DNA of 64,000 nucleotides, taken from contig JARWIR010000216.1 in the NCBI GenBank assembly GCA_029959085.1, positions 79,602-143,601 of the forward strand, given 5' to 3'. The notes under the pieces are model-generated. The model saw nothing but the letters and a program-made list of their open reading frames with translations, had not been told where the DNA came from and made no database searches. Below, piece by piece: positions 1 to 11,200 of this stretch (position 1 is the first letter of the stretch; every line of letters begins with the position of its first letter). The DNA comes from Nemophila menziesii (lineage: Eukaryota > Streptophyta > Magnoliopsida > Boraginales > Hydrophyllaceae). Both the position numbers and the translations under genes were made by a program.

Positions 1-1649
1 TTCTAAAGAAATAGTAATTTCTGCTTATAATGAGGTGTCAAAAAGGTCCAGAAAAAAAGATGTAGCAGCTTTATGGCCAGCAGTTTTATGTCATTTACGT
101 GAAGGTCAAATTTACGGTAAGTTTGTACAGGTCAAATAATATATAGTTCACATTATGAATTTAATAAAAATAATATGTTTGTACAGGTCAAGTTAATTCT
201 AATGCAAGTGAGAAAGTAGTTACAAATCCTTCCATGAGTGGGCAATTTGGGGATTTTAACTCATCATTTCTTACTAATAGTTCGAATTTACAGCCTTGTT
301 CATCAAATGTAAGTTCATATTAACTTCTTATAAAGGCTTTTTAAGTTTTAATTTTACGTATTATTGTAGGATTATACTGTAAATAAGCAAATAAAATCAT
401 ATGTTATGCCACTTCCACCTTTAGAATTTGGTGAAAGATTTCAAGAAGTTTATGAAGTGATTTTAATACTCGATGATCGTGAACATTTTGCTACTCAAGG
501 GTAAGTTTATTTTGTCTTATTCAATTTTTTACTTACGTAAAAATTTAACTTTTTATTGAATTTTCAGGTCTCGTTCAAGGAAACTTATCGAAAGTGTCTG
601 TTCTCAGTTTAAAATTCAAATAGAGGTATTTTATGGTACAGTTGTAAAAAATAAGAATGTTTTAACGAGTTATTTTTTATAATACAGGTTAGAAGATTAC
701 CTATAGGTGATTGTATTTGGATAGCACGTAATAAAACATTAAAAAGTGAATATGTTCTTGATTTCATAGTTGAGCGTAAAAAAATCGATGATTTACGTAT
801 TTCTATTAGAGATAATCGATATAAAGATCAGAAATTACGTCTTTTGGTAATTAATTTTCTTTATTCTTTCTTAATTTTAATAATATTTTATTATCTTATT
901 ATCGTTTTTGTATATGTTTAAAGAGATGTGGACTTAAGAAAATGATATATCTTGTGGAAGGTGATCCTAATTTTTCTGAAGCTGCGGAAAGTATTAAAAC
1001 TGCGTAAGTAAAATTAGTGTTTATTTTGTTGGGGTAATAATGTAATTTTGTATAATATGTGTGTAGTTGTTTTACAACTGAGATATCAGAGGGATTTGAT
1101 GTGCAAAGAACAAGTGGATTAGGAGATACTTTAAGAAAATATGGTCATCTTACACAAGCTATAAAGCAATATTATTATACATATTTAGATCCAGAGAATA
1201 AAAGTGGTGGGACCTGTGTTAGTTTTACTGGTTTTCTTAAGAGGTGTCAGGATTTGGATAAACTTACTGTTAGTGATGTTTTTGCTATTCAACTCATGCA
1301 GGTATATTTATTTATTATTATATTTATTTTTATTTTTTAAAGAATAATTATGGTTATGTGAATGTGTAGGTTCCTCATGTGACAGAGGATATAGCTATAG
1401 CTGTATTGGATATGTATCCTACTTTGATATCTCTTGCATCTGCGTATTCTCTTTTGGTGAGTTAAATAAAACTTGGAATGGTTTTTTATGATGAATATTT
1501 TTAATTGAGATTTTTTTAATTTTTTTTTTTTTTGGTTTGAAAAGGATGGTGATGTACGTGCACAAGAGGAAATGCTTAAGAAGCAGAGTAACAATTTAAT
1601 TAGTGGGATTGCTAGTAGAAATATTTTTCAATTGGTTTGGGCAGATTGA
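1..1649 (+). CDS. MUS81: MUS81 crossover-junction endonuclease, C-terminal part (5' end outside window)
   Basis: Catalytic subunit of the nuclear MUS81-EME1 structure-specific endonuclease, which cuts 3' flaps, stalled forks and recombination intermediates. Exons read from GT/AG junctions: 2-116 (start not visible), 187-308, 370-500, 568-625, 688-846, 924-1003, 1067-1301, 1370-1456, 1545-1649. They join in frame into 363 codons plus TGA. Plant MUS81 proteins are roughly 650 aa, so about the C-terminal 55% is present. The XPF/MUS81 nuclease signature is visible: LDDRE in exon 3, then GDCIWIA and ERKKIDD (the ERKX3D part of GDXnERKX3D) in exon 5. After it come the conserved AESIKTA and CFTTEI segments and a C-terminal helix-hairpin-helix region (RCQDLDKLTVSDVFAIQLMQ). 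It lies tail to tail with the phosphatase gene, 569 bp away. No frameshift or stop was seen. The family call is firm; the first exon boundary is not determined. Confidence 0.92.
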
Positions 1650-2218
1650 GTTTTGTATTGTGTATGTATATCAATTGTAGATAGTAAGTTAAACATGAAT
1701 GAATTCTATGTGTATTCATATTATAGAAAGGGAATTTTTCTCTTTCTAAAGTTATACCCAAATGGTCCTCCAACTTTAGTTTTGGTGAAATTTCATTAGT
1801 GGAGTATGTATTTTAGTAATTAGTCATAACTATATGGGTATTTTAATTTTTGATGATTAATACGGTTTTTAGATCCTGTGATATTGTGATTTCATTTTCA
1901 AAGACTTTTTTGCTGGAAATTGAAAAAATGAAAAAAAGAAATTGAAAAATATATATACAAACTGCCCTCAGAACTAACTAGTAACTACCACATCATTTGA
2001 TAGAATCTCACTCAAGGACTAATGGACCAAAACTGAAGTTCAAGAAACAAAAAGAAAATTTTCTCTTATAGAAACCAAGTTTTATTATATTTTCTGAACA
2101 TGATAATCAATCTGATCTCATGTGAGAACTGAGATGTACATAATATATGTAGTCTTATTATAAATTGTTGTATTGTATTGTATTGTATTGGATGTGTATC
2201 TATATATCTTCCTTTCTA
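1650..2218. other. Intergenic spacer between convergent MUS81 and phosphatase genes
   Basis: This must hold the 3' UTRs and poly(A) signals of both convergent genes. It is AT-rich with no credible reading frame. A short pentanucleotide run (TATTG repeated) sits near 2167-2190. No transposon termini were seen. Confidence 0.6.
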
Positions 2219-5200
2219 TCATCTTTGCTTTTTGATGATCTTGAAAGTATCTTCAACCTTTCTCGTCTTTGCATTCACAAACTGCAAAATTGAGGCAAAC
2301 ATAAAATGCGATTTTGACAAATTTGACATGTAAATCTAATCCAAAAACTATCTTGCTTATACCTCAAATTGCATATCTTGTTTAGTTGCATGAACTCTTA
2401 CATATCCAAATTCAGCGATACGTACCAAACTCCAACTATTAATCTAACAATCAACAACCAAAACATGTACAATGAATGAATGAGTGAGTGATAGATAAAG
2501 AGACAAGATGGGTGTCTAATGATATGTCTTACAATGGGAGAGAAGTGGTCCAGGGAAAAACCGGCCATTCCGATAATTGCATGAATTGGTGCAGAGTATT
2601 TTGTAAAATCATACGTGTCAATCCCTTTTCCATCTTTTACAGGCATTGCTTTACATTGTTTTTTATAAACAGCACATGTTCTCTCATAGTTATGTACATG
2701 TCCGAACAAAACCAGATCAACCTAACACATGTATGTTTCTAGATTAACATGTTGTATACATAACCCGTTTAGACACTATATATAAAATATGTACCTTGTT
2801 AGCCAAAAGCAATGGCTCGACAGATTGAACGAATCTATCATCAACATTCGGGAGGATGGATAATATACTGGAGGAATACATAGGCCTATGCCTGAAATGA
2901 AATATAATGAGCAAGTGCATGTAATGGGTGTATTATTAGTTTATTACCCTGCGAAAACTAGCCAAGGAGTTCTGGATCTATTGACTGTAGCCATATCGTA
3001 ATTCATCCACTGAAACTGTCAAAAATAATAAAATAAGTTTTTAATATAATCATCGTACAAGTACTAATGTCCTAATCAAGAAATGTTTACCAACCTGTTC
3101 AGAATTTTGGGTCCAATCATGCTCTGTAGAAATGATTGTGAAGTGAACACTTCCTATCTCTATGGAATACCATGGCTTATCTTTTGCTTTAGTTGGCATT
3201 TGAAAGTAAGTCTCATAAGGTACACCACATTCTCCACCTGAATCTGGAGTTATGTATACCGATCCTGAGTTAAAGTAATCCCTGAAAGTTTGATATACTA
3301 TAAGTTTTACAATCATAGGATGAGTTTATAAAAGAAAGAGTAGTACAAATAGTACCTCTCATGATTTCCAATTGCAGTCATGTAAGGAATTTTAGAAGCG
3401 AGTGGCTCGATAAGGTGAAGAAAGTAATCCCATTCTACTAAAAATCCAGTTGCGTAGCTTATATCTCCAATGTGAAATATGGAGTCTACTTTTCCAGATT
3501 CAACTTCATCAACCATGGCTTTAATAACTGATAATGATCCTGGCTGGATATTACTAATGTTAATTTGTAGTAATAGTAGTTTGTCTGATTTTCTTATACA
3601 TGTTTAATTACCTGAATAAAATGTTCAGAAGAAGAATCACGAGGAGCCTTGCCCATGTCACCAAATGCAATAAATTTAACTTCATTTGATCCCCCAGCTG
3701 GTGGACTTTTTGATGTAATTCTTTTACTCCAACCATTATTGTTACTGCACAACGCTCAAAACTTAGTAGCCAAAAAGTTACAATTTTATTTCTGTGTTTG
3801 AGAATCCATTTGTTGTAATATCCGATGGAGAGAAGATATATATATACCTTCCATATGTGTAGGAAAATTCGGTTGAAGGCTTAAGTCCCGTCATGACGGC
3901 TGAATGAATGTAGCCAGGGTCATGCCACCCGAAGTCTTTTGCTGGACTTGGGGTCACCGCACCTTAAAAATTCCACGTTAATTATCAAATAAACACTAAG
4001 GAGGAATACATTAGTCTTACGAAAGGTCCTTATTGTTTCCTTCGTTAATAAAGCAATATGTCAGGATTTAATCTCATTAATTTCGTTTTAGCTGGCATTT
4101 ATATTAGAAAGGACGAATATATTACATACTCATGTGAATATTACATAATATATATACTACTTATTGCTCACAATGTGTTTCACTTGGTTTGGTGATTGAG
4201 AAACCTAAAAATGGTAGACTTGAGTAAAAGAATGTGTTTTTAAATAATAGAAAAACAATGGTGGAAAAGGAACTTAAGTACTTTGAGTCCGTTGCAGAAG
4301 AAATACTACAACTCTTAGAGAGTGATGTGTTTGCTATAGAACAAGCTTTGGGTTTCTTTTTAATTAGGTATGTTGCTGGAAAAAAATCAGCGGACTTGAA
4401 AGATATTCGAATGATTGTCAAAGAATGGAATGTAGAACGTAAAGTAAAGAAGTATCCTACCGGGTGGTTAATCTTCAAATTCGAAAAAGATGAAAATAAA
4501 AAAAATATCCTTTCCAAAGGTCCGTATCTTTCGTATGGGTGACTCTTTCCTCTCACGGAAATTCTGGATTTTTTTGATTTTGGTAATCTTTACTTAGGTT
4601 ATACTAAGGAAACTTTCAGAACAAGTGAGAAAGGATGATGGATTATCCTAGATTGCTTCACAAATTGAAAAACTAATTCGTACGGATGGTATAACTTTTG
4701 AAAGTGAAGTTATTAGTTATGTGAAAGTACTTATTGAATTAAATTTGAGCAAAACGAAAAAACATAAAGTAGAGTTCGGATCACATAAAGGAAAAAACAT
4801 TGTGTCGAAGTGGAATACGAAAATTTACCCCTTTATTGCACGAAATGTAAAGCCTTTGAGCGTGAAAGTAATAAATATTTTTATATTTATGATAAAGATG
4901 TGCGGACAAACACTACAAGAAATAGTATCTATAGCGGCAAAAAATTTAACACTAAAAATCTTAATTTTGTCGCTAGTAGTCGTTGTCGCCTCTATAAGTT
5001 TCTCGCTAAAGATACTTTTAGTAGCAAATTATTTGTTTTTGCCTCTATTAACTTTATCTTTAGCGGCAAACATTGCCGCTAAAAATATAATTAGAGGCCA
5101 TTTTGGTTTTTAAAAATATCATTAGAGGCCATTTTAGTTGTTGTTGCAATAGCTTCCACGCTAATGTTACTATTTCTTGTAGTCGTGACATAAACCTAGA

Positions 5201-8200
5201 AAACCTTGGATTTTCATAATGAAAATAATTTTACTAAATACAAGGGACCTCCGGTGCAAAAAGCGCAGCAATTTATTGCTGTTACACCTAAACAAAAGTC
5301 TCGGCTACTAATTGGTACAGGAGCAGCGGAAAAAAAATTAAAATTCTAATCCTCAGCTACTAACTAAGTACTGTAGCTCCTTCACAAGAGTTGTTGACCA
5401 AAAATTTTCGGTCTTCACATGCAGTGCGGCTGCATAGTTAAGAAGTCTTCACGTGAGCAATTGAACAATCCTAAGTCTTCACGTGAGCAAAGTAACAAAA
5501 CTCCACCTGAGCTGCACAACTTGTCGCATGTCAATCCATGTGATGTAATGCTACTTCTGGTGCGCCGAAAATAGCTGGTACAACACTGCAGCTGAAAAAC
5601 AGTTCGCAAACTTCATCTGATAAGTCTAAGTTAGAAAAATTGCTGGATCTTAATTCCATATAGGAGTTAGATAGTAGTTGTTCGAGTAGGTACGACTTCT
5701 CGCTCCGCCTTTATGGTAGTATTCACGGAAACCGAAGCGGATAAACACTTGAAAAATCGGGAGATAGTGAATGAGGGTATAAAGGAGAGTTCTTTTGAGA
5801 TGGTTGTTAGTAAGAAAACGAAAAAACGCGAGGCGGGTTATAACAAACTCACGCTTGTTAGACGAGAGTACGCGTGGAAAAAGAAACAATATTGGAAGGT
5901 TAGAAACGCGAAACTTAGAAGCGCAAATAAAAGGAAACCCTCCAAGATGTCTTAATGATCATCACAACTTGGAATACAAGGGGTTTCGGCTCAACCCATA
6001 AGAGACGAGGAGTAATTGATCTTATAAGACGTAAAAATATTGATATTCTTGGTATTTTGGAGACAAAAAGTAACACGGTTCGAGTGGATTATTTCATGAA
6101 TAGTATGGTTAGAGGATGGAAGTGTGTGAATAACTTTGATCTTGTTGAAAATGGGAGAATTTTTGTCGTATGGGACCTGGATAAGGTGCAAGTGGAGATT
6201 ATTGAGAGGACACCACAAGCCATTTGTTGTAAAATTGTATACAGGGTGACTTCCTTAAACCTTTACACCTTACTTATATATGGCTTGAATGATAAAGATT
6301 TGCGTAGAGATTTGTGGAAAAACCTTAGAGATTTTGCCACTACTTTTGATGATTCGTGGCTTTTTTTGGGTGATTTTAATAATATTTTACTTTCAAATGA
6401 AAGAATTAGAGGAAGAAGTGTAACCATTGGTGATTTTGAGGAATTCGCGGATTGTTGCAATTATTCGGGTCTTGAAGATATGCAATATACCGGTCAATTC
6501 TTTACTTGGGATAATAATCATGTCCTAAGCAAGATAGATCGGGTTTTGGGTAATCGCAAATTGGATGAATCTGACACTATATTCAAGCAGAGTTCTTACC
6601 TAAATCGAGCATAGCCGATCACTCGCCTTGTGTGGTAAATATTTTCTTACGTCATGTTAATAGAGTAATTCTGTTCTGATTTTTTAATATGTGGGTTGAG
6701 CATGATAATTATAATATAACTGTGAAAAATGGATGGAATAGGATCGTGATTTCAGATACTAAACAATACATTTTTTGTCAAAAACTCAAGGCTTTGAAAT
6801 TTGATTTCTGAAAACTTAATAAAGAATACTTTTCTCATATTTCTGCAAGAGCCAAGAAATCTAAGGAGGATCTTGAAAAGGTCGATGTAACTTTCCAACA
6901 AAATTTAATTAAGGATTGTAGTTTAGATGTTTTAGTTGGGCTCTAGAATAGTGCGAGACTTCTGAAAGCCGAGATTAGTTTTCTTCAACAAAAATTTAAG
7001 TTTGGCTATACTCTTACAAGTGATAGATGTTCAATTTTTTTTCATGGGCTTATGAAAAGTAAACAAAGACGGAGATTTATTCCTAATATTATTTGTGTTA
7101 ATGGATTATCAAATTCAAATACCCAAGTGTATAAAAAGTTTATTAATCGTTTTCAAGCTTTATTGGGAACAAAGGATACTATATCTCATATTGAATCCGA
7201 TGTCTTTAATTGGGGGAGTGTACTTTCACAAGAGCAAGGTGTTGAGTTGTGTAGAGATAACCGATAGCGAGATAAAGGAGGAAATTTTTAGAATAGCAAA
7301 TGATAAAGCTCCCGGACCGATGAATTGTCACTAGCTGATATTGGTACAGAGATGAATCATACAATCTAGGGAATCAAACAAAGAATGTGTTATACTTGAT
7401 GATTTAGTGCACATTAAGGGATCGCGGCGCGATGTGTGAAAAAATGTTTGGGAAGTGAGCGATCGTCACGATTGGAGTGTAGATATTTGGGGTACCGTGT
7501 TGACGGTTGATGCCTCTAAGTCGATACCTATTATGAATGACACCGCATAGTTAGATGAATTACACATGAATAACGCAAAATACACCAAAATCGTCCAAGA
7601 GGGATTAGAGTACGATCCAACTATTGTAAATGATGAGAAATAACCAAATGATACTTGAAATGAGTAAGCAGATGAGGTGGATGTCCACCAGAGATACATA
7701 TCTATAGGATGATGAGTTTATTGACATTGAGAAGGAAATATACGAGACAAACTAATAGTATAAGTTGATTATTATTAATTTGTATAACATAGTAACTTAT
7801 ACGTGTTTCAGTTTTGGTGATTTAACAGGTGTGATTCTGAAAAAATACAATTGAATAAATATTATTTTATTTATAAACCTCTAGCGATCAACATGTGGTT
7901 TCAAAAGGTATAAAAGTATTAACGATAATTAGGGGTCACTAAAGGTCTATTATCTTTAGTGACTACCATGATCTTCGGTATTGATGGCTCATTTACCCGA
8001 GGAAACAAGTGGTCTGTAAAAGTAGAACATTTAGTGACCATGTTAGTGGTCGCTAGAAGTTTATCCTTCTGGAAACTACGACTCTCGGCAATAGGTACCT
8101 TTAACTACGAAACACTAGCAACCAACTTTTTGCGATCAACAAGGGTCACTAAAGGTATAAATGATATTTAGCGATCACTTTTAGGACCAATAGCGACCAC

Positions 8201-11200
8201 GATGATGGTCGCTAGTGTTTATTTTCACAGCAGTGATAATAACCTCCTATTTACCTGGGGGGGGGGGGGGGGGGGGGCTTAGGGTGAAATTTCCAATTTA
8301 TACTTAATTCAAGAATAGTCATATGCTCTGTTCTAAAAATTGACAAAGGCGGCCGCGCAGGCGGTGCCTAGGCGTTAGAGGGTAGCCTATCTTCCAGAAG
8401 TGGCCCAGATGGACTCCGAACAGTCCCAAAAGGCCCCAAGCGGGCTTAGGCGGCCGACTAGGCGGTATGAAAACTAAAAAAAATCACTTTTCTACATAAT
8501 AAATAGAAATTTCTTTTTTCTAACACAAAAAATTATATAAAACTGTTTTAAAAATTATATAAGTCCAAAAAAATATTCAAATATAAGCGATTATCATTTT
8601 CCGCAATTGTGGATTTAAAAATTATTAAACTACTAATATATAATATTCATAAATAAAATTCAAAATCGTCTAAGAGAAAAACACATAGGCTCCGCTTAGG
8701 CTCCCACCTAGTCCCCTAGGTGCTCGAAGGTGGTCGACTATCCGCCTAACGTCTATCGCTTTTTAGAACACTGGCCATATGTCATCTACTGATGATTACA
8801 CAACTTTGAGTTATACCTCTCCATACCTTATCTTCGTATTTACTTTTTTAGTATTTTATTTGCATCTTCGTTAATCACTATCTTTTAAATATTTATCAAA
8901 AACCAAGTATTTTCTTTAATTTAAATTTCTACTTAACGAATATCTAGAGGTAAACCGACATTACGTGTTTTACTCGTTATTCCATGTTGAGAATGATCTC
9001 GGCTTACTACTTTATTATTTGTGATGACTTATTCACTTGCAAGAAGTTTTCGTTGATTGGTTTTTTTTTTTTTGGAGTAGGACTTAATTTAAATTTTTGG
9101 TAGGAACAAATTTTGTAGAAGTGTTTTGTCAAACCTTTTTTCTGAGATTTTATTTCCAATTCTAATTTTCACATGTGAAACTATATAAGTTTTTAGTTTT
9201 CTTATATGAATTTTACAAGAATTTCTAAATTTGCCCTAATGATATGCATGTTTCTCTTTTATACAAAAAAGAGAAAACTAAAAACTTATATAGTAATAGA
9301 AATGTAGATATACGAAGAATTAATTACGTAGGTAGGAGATGAATAATATTAGAGTAATGATATTTGTCACCCTTTTTGTATCTTTCTTTTATCACCTTCT
9401 ACGTGTATGCCTACATGTACCAATGAATTGATTTCTCTATCCTATTTAATTTTTCTCTATATTCTATTCAAGGAAATCAGAACACATATATAGAAAGGTG
9501 ATAAAATGGTGACATGGAAAGGGGTGACATATATCATTACTCATAATATTATGGCAAGCAAAAGTAATAGAAATGTAGATTTGGCAAGCAAAAAAAATGT
9601 TATGGCAAGCAAAAGTAATAAAAATGTAGATATATGAAGAATTAATTAAGTAGGTAGGAGATGAATAATGTAGGACTCACTAGTAGCGCACATGTCATTT
9701 TGGGAAAAGGTAGTAACTTTAGATATTTGTGATTTGCCATCTCCATACTTGACAAGTTGAGGATCTTTATCTCCACTCACCCATGTTAATTTCATCTGCA
9801 ACCAAACATTACATGCATGCGTATGTTGATCCACAGCTTTTTCCATTTACTATTATAATAATTGGTAAATGTAGCCTCACAAGTATGGTCGGTACTACCT
9901 ACCCTATGCCAGTTCGTGTCTACACCCGATTTATTTGATTAATTTCTAGTAACGCCTTTTCAGTTTCTGTCTATACTTCTTTCTATTTCATCTTAGATTC
10001 GGCACTTAAAGAATATATTTCTCCAAAATAAATAAAGAAAATTAATTTTAAAACTATTACATTTTAAGACTTAAACGAGTATTCTATTTCTCTGGTCGGT
10101 AGTTTTAAACTATTTCGTTTAATATATGAACTCAATTTTGGTAAAAAAAGATGTTTTACGACTTGACATTTAGTTTTTTGTTGACCCGAAGAGCAATGAA
10201 TGATTGATGCTCTAGACAATTGACAATTCTCATCTAGGAAAGAATCAAATGTAGAACAAGAAACAATATATTTACCTTAATATATATCTAGTCAATCCTT
10301 TAAAATTACTAATTAAAGAAAGATTAGTACTTCTTACTCCAGGTAATTAGGATGTACGTAAAGAATATTGTAAAGAAAAAAGGAAAAGAAAAGTGAAAAA
10401 TATATACGTACAGATGTTCCAGTTGAATCGATGCTGGACAAATGTCCATATAAAGGCTTTTTCGGATTTGCAAAGTTGAATGTTTTAGATCTTTTTAAAA
10501 TGCATGGTGCTTCAAAACCACCATCAAACACAACAAATTCAATTTCACTTCTTATGTTGATAACATGAAATGACAATGACGCACTGTATGTGTTCTTCAG
10601 GCGAACACTACTACCCTTTACATCTTTTTTGCGTTTTAGATAATTTCGATCCTTACTTAAATACTGTGCCTGCATGCATATTAAAAAGGACAAGAATTAT
10701 GCTATACATATTTAATTTCATGCATATGCATGTAACACTATTTTCATACGAATTAAATTAACAACCAACAACAAAATTAAGACTATCAGCATACAGACGT
10801 ATTAATTAAGAAAGATATACGTAGTTAATAATTAGTTTAACAACACGATTTGCATGACTCTGTACAAACTTAATTTTCATACGAATTTATGATTTTCTTC
10901 TTATTCGCAACTAAGATTTCTTCATAACTATTCAACTATATTGCCCGACTTACCTTAACTGGATAATGGCAAAGAAGAGGAAGCTGACTCAGATCACCAG
11001 TTTGCAGATACTGAATAGCATTCAATGGACAGCTCGAAACACTGAAAATTCAACACCCCAAAAAGAAACATTTAATGGATAGAGAAAAGTCAAAACGATA
11101 CACCGAAAGCAACTTTTGTGGCCAGTGTCTACCCATAAAGTAAAGGGTGTGGAAAAAACTTTGTAAGAACTAAAAGAAAAGAAAAAGAATACATAATTCA

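Larger units (their letters stand above)
4180..7330 (+). mobile_element. Non-LTR retrotransposon (LINE), 3'-truncated, in phosphatase intron 4
   Basis: Plant LINE lying antisense to the host gene. It carries ORF1 (DUF4283 plus zinc-knuckle) followed by ORF2 (apurinic-type endonuclease and the start of the reverse transcriptase). It ends abruptly after the RT-leading motif NDKAPGP at about 7310-7325, so most of RT, the 3' UTR and the poly(A) tail are missing, and a CACTA remnant follows directly. A 273-bp CACTA MITE is inserted in ORF1. No target-site duplication could be paired because the 3' end is lost. Confidence 0.85.

Noticed and set aside
2488..2742. + strand frame over phosphatase exon 11
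   Set aside because: Antisense shadow; exon 11 has the GHVH motif and correct splice sites on the - strand.
4161..4556. 131-codon - strand frame over LINE ORF1
   Set aside because: Antisense shadow of the DUF4283 frame.
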